A stretch of 27,916 nucleotides of DNA, taken from positions 1-27,916 of the forward strand of contig JBBQSN010000020.1 in assembly GCA_038213835.1 (NCBI GenBank), in the 5' to 3' direction. How positions within the stretch are numbered: the first letter of the stretch is position 1; each line of letters begins with the position of its first letter. This DNA comes from JBBQSN01 sp038213835. Lineage in GTDB: Bacteria > Actinomycetota > Actinomycetes > Actinomycetales > CAWJMD01. The notes beneath the pieces were generated by a model. The model saw only the letters and a list, made by a program, of their open reading frames with translations. It was not told where the DNA came from and did no database searches. Positions 17,208-23,919 of the stretch are shown in pieces. A program made the position numbers and the translations under genes.

Positions 17208-17738
17208 TCAGGTCGTTGTGGTGCCGGTCTTCTGGGTGCCGGCCGCCGTGCCACGGCGCGAGACCAGCACCGACGTGGGTGACAGCACGGCCGTGATGGT
17301 GATGGGCGTGCCCGCGGGCAGGGCGACGTCCCCGCGGGCGTTGAGCTTGGTGATGTGGCCGGCGACGACGATGCTCACCTCGCCGTAGCCGTCCTCGGGC
17401 ACGGCGCTGACGACGGTGCCGTCGCGGCCGGCCAGCGAGGACGAGCGCACGGTCGAGTCGTCCCCGCCGCGGTTGAGCATGCTGGACAACCAGCCCGCGC
17501 CCGCCCCGACGACGACCCCGGCGAGCAGGCCCGCGGCGGTCGCCCAGCCGTGCGAGTCGGTGCTGCCGTAGACCAGGGCGCCGACGAAGCCGAGGGTGCC
17601 GAGGAAGGCAGCAAGCGACGCACCGGAGAGCAGGTCGGCGCCGAACGCGTCGAACAGGCCGTCGAACAGCTCGCCGACCACGAGGGACAGGACCAGGAGG
17701 GCCACGCCGATCCCGCCGATCACGAGGTACGGGGTCAT
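17208..17738 (-). CDS. NfeD-like membrane protein, flotillin partner
   Basis: The 176-residue protein has three transmembrane helices (about 4-22, 38-58 and 65-85) followed by a soluble OB-fold-like beta-barrel (about 95-165: SLAGRDGTVVSAVPEDGYGEV to GTPITITAVLSPTSVLVSRR), as in YuaF/NfeD short proteins. It lacks the serine-protease domain of long NfeD. These proteins are encoded next to flotillins and co-localise with them. The start at ATG 17738 is marked by AGGAGGAGG. The C-terminus ends in four threonines. It is the first gene of the two-gene unit and is divergent from the PBP gene, with a 219-bp gap that must hold both promoters. Confidence 0.88.
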   Translation of the reverse strand: MTPYLVIGGIGVALLVLSLVVGELFDGLFDAFGADLLSGASLAAFLGTLGFVGALVYGSTDSHGWATAAGLLAGVVVGAGAGWLSSMLNRGGDDSTVRSSSLAGRDGTVVSAVPEDGYGEVSIVVAGHITKLNARGDVALPAGTPITITAVLSPTSVLVSRRGTAAGTQKTGTTTT

Positions 17739-17914
17739 CGGGCCTCCTCCTGGTCTCGCGGGCCGGCCGGTCCTCAGGTCAGTCGTGCGGGTCCGACGGG
17801 GGCGCCGGTCCGCCGATCCTAGTCGAGCGCGGGGACCGGCGAGGCGCTCGAGGAGGTCCTGTGGAGGTCCGGTCGCGCCGCGCCGCACGGGCGGCGGCTG
17901 CCAGGTCCGGCCCG

Positions 17915-17922
17915 CATACTGT
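17915..17922 (+). promoter_or_regulatory. Candidate -10 element of the PBP gene
   Basis: CATACTGT contains both a TATACT-like hexamer and TACTGT (TANNNT) about 36-43 bases upstream of the GTG at 17958. It lies in the divergent nfeD-PBP gap and would give a 5' leader of about 30 nt that includes the AGGAG ribosome binding site. No strong -35 is visible. Confidence 0.4.
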
Positions 17923-17957
17923 CCGGTGGCTCCCGACCCCGACCAGGAGACTCCCTC

Positions 17958-20258
17958 GTGGCTTCCCGCAGCACCCCGAACCGCCCGCCAGACCGTCCGC
18001 GCCGTCCGGCGAGCACCTCGCCGCGTGCTGCCGCAGGCACCCGTCGGCCGGCAGGTGCGCCGGGGGGCGCCCGCACCACCACCGCGAGCCGGCAGGGGAA
18101 GAAGGCCCGCGGCCGCCGCCGCCGGTTCCGCTTCCTGCCGCCGTGGAAGGTCGTCCTCGGTGCAGTCCTCGGGCTGCTGGCCCTCGGCCTGATCGGCTTC
18201 TACGTGGCCTACCGGATGATCGGCATCCCGCAGCCGGTCGAGTTCGCCGACGCCCAGACCTCGGTCGTCTACTTCGCCGACGGCACGAGCGAGATGGGCC
18301 AGTTCGCGGCGCAGAACCGCACGCTCGTCACCTCCGACCAGATCCCCGAGCACGTCAAGGACGCGATCGTCGCCGCCGAGGACCGCACCTTCTACGAGAA
18401 CCGCGGCGTCTCCCCCGTCGGCATCCTGCGCGCGTTCTGGGGGAACGTCCGCGGGGAGTCGACCCAGGGCGGCTCGACGATCAGCCAGCAGTACGTGAAG
18501 AACTACTACGTCGGGGACGAGCAGTCCTACGCCCGCAAGGGCCGTGAGGCGATCATCTCGATCAAGATCAACCAGCAGGACGACAAGGACGAGATCCTCA
18601 CCAACTACCTCAACACCATCTACTTCGGTCGTGGCGCGTTCGGCATCCAGGCGGCGGCCCAGAGCTACTTCGGCAAGGACGCCTCCGCGCTGAGCGTCGA
18701 GGAGGGCGCGCTGCTGTCCGGCATCGTCCCGAGCCCGAGCCGGTGGGACCCCTCGGCCGACCCGGACAAGGCGGCCGAGCGGTTCGACTACGTCCTGGAC
18801 GGCATGGTCGAGATGCAGACGCTGCCCGCCGCGGCGCGCGAGCCGATGGTCGTTCCACCCGTCGCCGACGGCTCGGAGGGCGACGACACCTACGCCGGCC
18901 CGAACGGGTACCTGCTGGCGATGGTGCGCAGCGAGCTGCTCGCGAGCAGCGCACTCACCGAGACCGAGCTGGACACCGCCGGCCTGCGGATCGTCACGAC
19001 GATCGACCCGGCCATGCAGAAGGCCGCGCTGGCCGCGGTGCGCGACGAGGACGCCTTCCCGGCCGAGGACCGGCCGGCGACGCTGCAGGCCGCCCTCACG
19101 GCGGTGGACCCGGCGACGGGCGGGATCCTCGCCCTCTACGGCGGGCCGGACTACCTGACCCGCCAGTCCAACGCCGCGACCCAGGACATCGCGCAGGCCG
19201 GGTCCACGTTCAAGGCGTTCACGCTCGTCGCCGCGCTCGAGGACGACATCTCGCTGCGCAGCACGTGGGACGGGCGCAACAACCGCACCTTCGACGAGTA
19301 CGTGGACGACTCGGGCGACGAGCGGCCGGTCAAGAACTTCGGCGGGTCCAGCTTCGGCCAGATCTCCCTCGAGCGCGCGACCGAGAACTCGGTCAACACC
19401 GTGTACGTCGACGTGAACGAGACGATCGGACCGGAGCGCACGCGCGAGGTCGCCGTGAAAGCCGGGCTGCCCGAGGACACCGCGGGCCTCAACGACTTCC
19501 TGTCCAACGTGCTCGGCACCGCCTCCCCGCACCCGCTCGACATGGCGAACGCGTACGCGACCTTCGCGGCCCAGGGGGTGCGGCACACGCCGCACATCGT
19601 GGCGCAGGTGACCCGCAACGGCAGCGACGAGGTGGTCTACGCCGGCCCCACCGAGGGCAGCCAGGTCTTCGACGCCGACGTCATGGCCGACGCCTCCTAC
19701 GCCCTGCAGCAGGTGGTGGAGTCGGGCTCCGGCGAGTACGCCTCGCAGCTGGGCCGGCCTGCGGCCGGCAAGACCGGCACCTCGAGCGACAACCGGTCCG
19801 CCTGGTTCGTCGGGTACACACCGCAGCTGGCGGCGTCGGTCGCCCTCTACAACGTGGAGGAGGACGGGTCCCCCTCGCCCATCCCGGGCTTCGGGGGCCG
19901 CAACGAGATCACCGGCGGCTCGTTCCCGGTGCGGATCTGGACCGCCTTCATGGAGGGCGCGCTCGACGGCGCGGAGGAGCTCGACTTCCCCGACCGCGCC
20001 GACGTGGGCGACCGGCCGACCCGGACGTCGACGTCCACCTCGACCCGGACGCAGCCGCCGTCGACCACGACGACGACCACGGCGCCCCCCACGACCACCG
20101 CACCGCCGACCACCACGGCACCGCCGACGTCCGAGCCGCCCACCTCGACGCCGCCGACCGACACCGCCACGCTGCCGCTGCCGACCGATTCGCCCACCTC
20201 GCCCACCGAGCCACCGCCGACCGACGACACCGGCGGCGGAGGGGCGCCCGGTGGCTAG
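17958..20258 (+). CDS. Bifunctional class A penicillin-binding protein
   Basis: This enzyme polymerises lipid II and cross-links peptidoglycan outside the membrane. The 766-residue protein has a basic Pro/Arg cytoplasmic N-terminus, one transmembrane helix (about 65-86), a GT51 transglycosylase domain (AAEDRTFYEN with catalytic Glu141, then GGSTISQQYVKNYY and YLNTIYFGRGAFGIQAAA) and a transpeptidase domain with the SxxK motif STFK (Ser416, Lys419), SVN at 478-480 and KTG at 605-607. The C-terminal 80 residues are Thr/Pro-rich with repeated APPTTT, a wall-spanning or flexible tail. The GTG at 17958 follows AGGAG. The position two genes before rpsF matches mycobacterial ponA1 (Rv0050), so it is the likely orthologue. 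It overlaps the next gene by 8 nt, implying coupled translation. Confidence 0.95.
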   Translation: MASRSTPNRPPDRPRRPASTSPRAAAGTRRPAGAPGGARTTTASRQGKKARGRRRRFRFLPPWKVVLGAVLGLLALGLIGFYVAYRMIGIPQPVEFADAQTSVVYFADGTSEMGQFAAQNRTLVTSDQIPEHVKDAIVAAEDRTFYENRGVSPVGILRAFWGNVRGESTQGGSTISQQYVKNYYVGDEQSYARKGREAIISIKINQQDDKDEILTNYLNTIYFGRGAFGIQAAAQSYFGKDASALSVEEGALLSGIVPSPSRWDPSADPDKAAERFDYVLDGMVEMQTLPAAAREPMVVPPVADGSEGDDTYAGPNGYLLAMVRSELLASSALTETELDTAGLRIVTTIDPAMQKAALAAVRDEDAFPAEDRPATLQAALTAVDPATGGILALYGGPDYLTRQSNAATQDIAQAGSTFKAFTLVAALEDDISLRSTWDGRNNRTFDEYVDDSGDERPVKNFGGSSFGQISLERATENSVNTVYVDVNETIGPERTREVAVKAGLPEDTAGLNDFLSNVLGTASPHPLDMANAYATFAAQGVRHTPHIVAQVTRNGSDEVVYAGPTEGSQVFDADVMADASYALQQVVESGSGEYASQLGRPAAGKTGTSSDNRSAWFVGYTPQLAASVALYNVEEDGSPSPIPGFGGRNEITGGSFPVRIWTAFMEGALDGAEELDFPDRADVGDRPTRTSTSTSTRTQPPSTTTTTTAPPTTTAPPTTTAPPTSEPPTSTPPTDTATLPLPTDSPTSPTEPPPTDDTGGGGAPGG
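20080..20130 (+). repeat. Thr/Pro codon repeats in the PBP tail
   Basis: Short imperfect repeats of the unit ACCACCGCACCGCCG encode successive APPTTT blocks in the C-terminal tail. Such repeats readily change copy number by slippage, so tail length may vary between strains. Confidence 0.6.
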
Positions 20259-21891
20259 CCCGTCCACCCCGGTGGTCAGCCCGACCCGTGACGACCCGCT
20301 CGTGGCCGCGGTCAGCGAGGCCGCGGGCGGCGTGCGGGGCAGGCGGGCCGGCGGGACCGCGCCGTCGAGGTGGCCCTGGGGCGCGGGGGCGCTCGGCGTG
20401 CTCCCGCTGCTGGCCACCGGTTCGATGCTGGTCGCCGTGCTGCTGCGGCAGCACTGCCGCACGACGCTGTGGGCGTCCCCGGACCAGTTCACCCACGCTT
20501 GCTACAGCGACGTCCCGGCGCTGTACGGCACGGCCGGGCTCGCCGACGGCGCGCTGCCCTACCTCGACGCCGTGGGTGGCGAGCACCTGGCGCAGCCGGT
20601 CGGCACCGGGTTCGGGCTGTGGCTGCTCTCGCTGGTGGTGCCCGGCGGCCCGGACGAGACCCGCTGGGCCTTCGACGTGGCGGCCGTCGTCATCGCGGTG
20701 GCCCTGGTCGCCACCGTGCTCGCCGTCGCGGCGCTGGCCCGGCACCGACCCTGGGACGCTGCGCTGGTCGCGCTGTCCCCCGCGGTCCTGACCGGTTCCC
20801 TGGTCTCGCTCGACCTCGTCGCGGTCGCGCTGACGGTGCTCGGGGTGCTCGCGCTGGCCCGGGAGCGACCGGTGCTCGCCGGCGTGCTGGTGGGCCTGGC
20901 CGTGACCACCCGGCCGATCGCGGTCGTGGTGCTGCTGGCCCTGCTGCTGCTCGCGGCGCGCACCGGCCGGTGGGCCGCGGCCGGCACCACCACGGCCGCC
21001 GCCCTGCTCACCTGGCTGCTGGCCAACGTCCCGGTCCTGGTGCTCTCGAGCGAGGGCTGGCGGGCGTACTGGACCACCACGTGGTCCTCGCCGCCCGGGT
21101 ACGGCTCGTTGTGGCTGCTGCCCCGGCTGGTCGGCGAGGAGGTCGGGACCTCGGTCGCCCCGGCGCTGCCCGGGTGGGCCGGGTTCGCCGGCGTCGCCGT
21201 GGTGGCCGCCGCGGCGCTGGTCCTGGTGCTGCTGCCGGCGCGAGTCCGCGCCGACCTGCGCCCGCGGCACCCGTGGGCGTTGCTGCCGGTCGCCGCGGTC
21301 GTCGTGGCCGCCCCGTTCGTGCTCGTCCGGGTGGCACCCTCGCTGCTGGGCGGGGCGGGCGACCTCGGGATCGACGGCCCGGTGCGCTGGTTCACCGTCC
21401 TCGGGTACGCCGTCGTGCTCGTCGGCGTGGGGCTGTTCACGCTGTCGACGGCCCGCCGGCCACGGTTGCCGGCCGTGGTGCTGCTGCTCGTGGTGGGCGT
21501 GCTGGTCACCTCGCCCTCGATGCCGGTCCAGGCGGGCCTGTGGGTGCTGCCGTTCGCGGCGCTGGCGGTGCCGCGCTGGCGCGACCTGCTGGTCTGGGGA
21601 TCGGTCGAGGCGGCCTACGCGACCGGCACCTGGTTCTACCTCTACGGCATGTCGGTCGAGGACCGCGGGCTGCCGCCGTGGGCCTACGCCCTGCTGGTGC
21701 TCGCCCGCGTCGCCGCGCTGCTCTGGCTGGCCTGGCGCGCCGTCGCGGTCAGCCGCTGGCCCGAGGACGACGTCGTGCGCGCGCCCCGAGCCGGCGACCT
21801 GCCCGACGACGTCCGCGACGACGACCCGGCGGCCGGCGACCTCGAGGACGCCCCGGACGCGCTGGTCGTGAGCTTCGGCGCGAACAGGTAG
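20251..21891 (+). CDS. Polytopic membrane protein, GT87-like glycosyltransferase (Rv0051-like)
   Basis: The 546-residue protein has about eleven or twelve hydrophobic helices separated by short loops, an Arg-rich cytoplasmic N-terminus and an acidic C-terminal tail (DDVRDDDPAAGDLEDAPDA). Internal features such as TTRPIAVVVLLALLLLA and WRAYWTTTWSSPPGYGSLWLLP, and the position between ponA and rpsF, match the mycobacterial membrane protein Rv0051 of the GT87/DUF2029 type. Enzymes of that family transfer sugars from polyprenyl phosphates outside the membrane. The donor and acceptor here are unknown, and transferase activity is inferred. The start at GTG 20251 lies inside the end of the PBP gene (8-nt overlap), so the two are probably translationally coupled and may work together at the envelope. 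Confidence 0.8.
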   Translation: MASPSTPVVSPTRDDPLVAAVSEAAGGVRGRRAGGTAPSRWPWGAGALGVLPLLATGSMLVAVLLRQHCRTTLWASPDQFTHACYSDVPALYGTAGLADGALPYLDAVGGEHLAQPVGTGFGLWLLSLVVPGGPDETRWAFDVAAVVIAVALVATVLAVAALARHRPWDAALVALSPAVLTGSLVSLDLVAVALTVLGVLALARERPVLAGVLVGLAVTTRPIAVVVLLALLLLAARTGRWAAAGTTTAAALLTWLLANVPVLVLSSEGWRAYWTTTWSSPPGYGSLWLLPRLVGEEVGTSVAPALPGWAGFAGVAVVAAAALVLVLLPARVRADLRPRHPWALLPVAAVVVAAPFVLVRVAPSLLGGAGDLGIDGPVRWFTVLGYAVVLVGVGLFTLSTARRPRLPAVVLLLVVGVLVTSPSMPVQAGLWVLPFAALAVPRWRDLLVWGSVEAAYATGTWFYLYGMSVEDRGLPPWAYALLVLARVAALLWLAWRAVAVSRWPEDDVVRAPRAGDLPDDVRDDDPAAGDLEDAPDALVVSFGANR

Positions 21892-21905
21892 ACCCCTGGA
21901 CCCTG

Positions 21906-21911
21906 TAGGGT
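21906..21911 (+). promoter_or_regulatory. Candidate -10 element of the rpsF operon
   Basis: TAGGGT fits TANNNT and lies 15 bases after the preceding stop codon. Transcription from about 21918 would give a leader of roughly 135 nt that begins just before the first hairpin. The -35 is not clear. Confidence 0.4.
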
Positions 21912-21920
21912 GGAGGGCAC

Positions 21921-22023
21921 GGGCACCCCTCGTGGGTGCCCTCTCCGTCGTCCGAGCGGTGCGTACCCGCACCGCCTCGACCACGGGGGACGCACGACCC
22001 TCCTGCCACGGAGAGACCGTGGC
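21921..22023 (+). promoter_or_regulatory. Structured 5' leader of the rpsF-ssb-rpsR-rplI operon
   Basis: Three perfect hairpins occur in about 100 bases: GGGCACCC/GGGTGCCC (21921-21928 with 21934-21941), GCGGTGCG/CGCACCGC (21956-21963 with 21968-21975) and GCCACGG/CCGTGGC (22005-22011 with 22017-22023). The upstream GAGGGCAC (21913-21920) could instead pair with GTGCCCTC (21936-21943), competing with the first hairpin. Ribosomal operon leaders often bind their own protein product, and S6:S18 complexes are known to do this in several bacteria. I cannot show that this leader matches that motif. The first hairpin could also act as terminator for the upstream gene. Confidence 0.5.
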
Positions 22024-22052
22024 CGCCGAGTCCAGAGGAGGTGGGTTCCCGC

Positions 22053-22343
22053 ATGCGTCACTACGAGATGATGATCATCCTCGACCCCGAGCTCGAGGAG
22101 CGGACGGTGTCCCCGTCGCTCGACAAGTTCCTCGACGTCGTCCGCAAGGGCGGCGGCTCCGTCGACACCGTCGAGATCTGGGGCAAGCGCCGCATGGCGT
22201 ACGACATCGCGAAGAAGTCCGAGGGCATCTACGCGGTCGTCGACATGCAGGCGACGCCCGAGATCGCCAAGGAGCTGGACCGTCAGCTCAACCTCAACGA
22301 GTCGGTGCTGCGCACCAAGGTCATCCGGCCCGAGGTCCGCTGA
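22053..22343 (+). CDS. rpsF: 30S ribosomal protein S6
   Basis: The 96-residue protein starts MRHYEMMIILDPELEE and contains EIWGKRRMAYDIAKKSEGIY and LNLNESVLRTKVIRP, the standard S6 sequence. It is full length. S6 binds the 30S platform together with S18, encoded two genes downstream. GGAGG lies about eleven bases before the ATG at 22053. It is followed by the ssb start after a single base. Confidence 0.98.
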   Translation: MRHYEMMIILDPELEERTVSPSLDKFLDVVRKGGGSVDTVEIWGKRRMAYDIAKKSEGIYAVVDMQATPEIAKELDRQLNLNESVLRTKVIRPEVR

Positions 22344-22344
22344 C

Positions 22345-22956
22345 GTGGCCGGCGACACCGTCATCACCGTCATCGGCAACCTCACTGCCGACCCCGAGCT
22401 GCGGTTCACCCCGTCCGGGGCGGCCGTCGCCAACTTCACCGTCGCGTCCACGCCGCGCTCGTTCGACCGGCAGACGAACGAGTGGAAGGACGGCGAGGCG
22501 CTCTTCCTGCGCTGCGCCATCTGGCGCGAGGCGGCCGAGAACGTGGCCGAGTCCCTCACCCGCGGTGCTCGCGTCGTGGTCTCCGGCCGGCTGAAGCAGC
22601 GCTCCTTCGAGACGAAGGAGGGCGAGAAGCGCACCGTCGTCGAGCTCGACGTCGACGAGATCGGTCCGTCCCTGCGGTACGCCACGGCGAAGGTCACCAA
22701 GGCCTCGCGCGGTGGTGGCGGCGGTGGCGGCGGCTGGTCCGGCGGCGGCCAGGGCGGCGCTCAGCAGGGCGGCGGCCAGCAGGGTGGCGGCTGGTCCGGC
22801 GGCGGCCAGGGCGGCAGCGGCCAGGGCGGCAGCGGCCAGCCGGGCGGCGGCGGCCAGCCGGGCGGCGGCGGTCAGCAGGACGACCCGTGGGCCACCGGCC
22901 CCTCGCAGGGCGGCGGCGGCTTCGGCGGCAACCGCGACGACGAGCCTCCGTTCTGA
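22345..22956 (+). CDS. ssb: Single-stranded DNA-binding protein
   Basis: The 203-residue protein has an N-terminal OB-fold (residues 1-120: TVITVIGNLTADPELRFTPSGAAVANFTVAS, then LRCAIWREAAENVAESLTRGARVVVSGRLKQRSFE), a Gly/Gln/Ser-rich disordered linker (about 122-185) and the acidic tip DDEPPF that recruits repair and replication partners. It coats single-stranded DNA as a tetramer. The start is a GTG one base after the rpsF stop, so translation is coupled to rpsF. The linker is richer in glycine than usual and is encoded by imperfect DNA repeats. Confidence 0.97.
   Translation: MAGDTVITVIGNLTADPELRFTPSGAAVANFTVASTPRSFDRQTNEWKDGEALFLRCAIWREAAENVAESLTRGARVVVSGRLKQRSFETKEGEKRTVVELDVDEIGPSLRYATAKVTKASRGGGGGGGGWSGGGQGGAQQGGGQQGGGWSGGGQGGSGQGGSGQPGGGGQPGGGGQQDDPWATGPSQGGGGFGGNRDDEPPF
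22711..22925 (+). repeat. Imperfect GGC-rich repeats encoding the SSB linker
   Basis: GGCGGCTGGTCCGGCGGCGG occurs at about 22729 and again at about 22787, each followed by CCAGGGCGGC, with further Gly-Gly-Gln units in between and after. They encode WSGGGQGG and QPGGGG-type units. Likely prone to length change by slippage. Confidence 0.65.
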
Positions 22957-23051
22957 CCCACCCGCTCCATCGCTGAGCGAGCGCCCCGCCCGTCCGGGCA
23001 GCGCCCGGCCAGCACCCCGACAGACACCTCAGACGAACAGCCCAACCCCAT

Positions 23052-23076
23052 CCCGGGACCGTGCGGCGGTCCCGGG
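23052..23076 (+). promoter_or_regulatory. Hairpin between ssb and rpsR
   Basis: CCCGGGACCG (23052-23061) pairs perfectly over 10 bp with CGGTCCCGGG (23067-23076) around the loop TGCGG, ending about seven bases before the rpsR ribosome binding site AAGGAGGAG. It lies in an otherwise gene-free 142-bp gap. It could be an attenuator, an RNA processing site or a translational control element for rpsR-rplI. Confidence 0.55.
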
Positions 23077-23098
23077 CTCCCGAAGGAGGAGCTCCACG

Positions 23099-23335
23099 AT
23101 GGCCAAGCCCCCGCTTCGCAAGCCGAAGAAGAAGCAGAACCCGCTCAAGGCGGCCAAGATCACCTACATCGACTACAAGGACACCGCGCTGCTGCGCAAG
23201 TTCGTGTCCGACCGGGGCAAGATCCGGGCCCGTCGGGTCACCGGCGTGTCGGTGCAGCAGCAGCGTCAGCTCGCCAAGGCGATCAAGAACGCCCGCGAGA
23301 TGGCCCTGCTGCCCTACTCGAGCTCCGCTCGCTGA
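23099..23335 (+). CDS. rpsR: 30S ribosomal protein S18, cysteine-free type
   Basis: The 78-residue protein has the S18 core ITYIDYKDTALLRKFVSDRGKIRARRVTG followed by AIKNAREMALLPYSSSAR. It partners S6 on the 30S platform. The N-terminal KPKKKQNPLKAAK carries no cysteines where zinc-binding S18 proteins have a CxxC pair, so this is the C-minus, zinc-independent form. The ATG at 23099 follows GGAGGAG closely. It is separated from ssb by 142 bp containing a strong hairpin, and from rplI by 14 bp. Confidence 0.97.
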   Translation: MAKPPLRKPKKKQNPLKAAKITYIDYKDTALLRKFVSDRGKIRARRVTGVSVQQQRQLAKAIKNAREMALLPYSSSAR

Positions 23336-23349
23336 GAGGAGACGACGCG

Positions 23350-23796
23350 ATGAAGCTCATCCTCACCCAGGAGGTCACCGGTCTCGGGACCCCCGGAGAC
23401 GTCGTCGAGGTCAAGGACGGCTACGGCCGCAACTACCTCGTCCCCCGCGGTCTGGCCACGGCCTGGACCAAGGGTGGTCAGAAGCAGGTCGACTCGATCC
23501 GCAAGGCCCGTGCCTCCCGCGAGATCGCCGACGTCGAGACGGCGCAGAAGGTCCGCGCCGCCCTCGAGTCCAAGGGCGTCCGGCTCGCCGTCAACACCGG
23601 TGCCTCCGGCCGGCTGTTCGGTGCCGTCACCCCCGGTGACGTCGCGGACGCCGTGAAGCAGGCCACCGGTACCGACGTCGACCGTCGCAAGATCGAGATC
23701 GCCCAGCCGATCAAGTCGGTCGGCGAGTACACCGTCTCGGTGCGGCTGCACCCCGAGGTCGCCGCCACGGTGGCCCTCGAGGTCGTCCCCGCCTGA
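23350..23796 (+). CDS. rplI: 50S ribosomal protein L9
   Basis: The 148-residue protein has the N-terminal RNA-binding domain (MKLILTQEVTGLGTPGDVVEVKDGYGRNYLVPRGLA), a connecting helix (about 45-75) and the C-terminal domain (VNTGASGRLFGAVTPGDVADAV to VSVRLHPEVAATVALEVV). Length is normal for L9, which binds 23S rRNA near the L1 stalk base. GAGGAGACGACG precedes the ATG. It ends the operon before a strong hairpin. Confidence 0.98.
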   Translation: MKLILTQEVTGLGTPGDVVEVKDGYGRNYLVPRGLATAWTKGGQKQVDSIRKARASREIADVETAQKVRAALESKGVRLAVNTGASGRLFGAVTPGDVADAVKQATGTDVDRRKIEIAQPIKSVGEYTVSVRLHPEVAATVALEVVPA

Positions 23797-23816
23797 CGCC
23801 GCTCGTCCCGCAGGTC

Positions 23817-23851
23817 CGACGCCCCCACCGCAGCACGCGGTGTGGGCGTCG
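23817..23851. terminator. Terminator hairpin after rplI
   Basis: A 15-bp stem with one mismatch, CGACGCCCCCACCGC (23817-23831) against GCGGTGTGGGCGTCG (23837-23851), loop AGCAC. It lies 20 bases after the rplI stop and also downstream of the convergent dehydrogenase gene, so it can serve both directions. No T tract. Confidence 0.8.
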
Positions 23852-23919
23852 TTCGTGGCCCGCCGCGCGCACTCCTCTGCCGGCCCGACAAGCTCGGCGG
23901 ACGGGCTGGGCCGCTCAGA

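Noticed and set aside
17208..20492. 1094-codon minus-strand frame joining the NfeD-like gene with antisense of the PBP
   Set aside because: Only its last 176 codons are NfeD-like, with their own ATG and ribosome binding site. The rest is antisense to the PBP catalytic domains.
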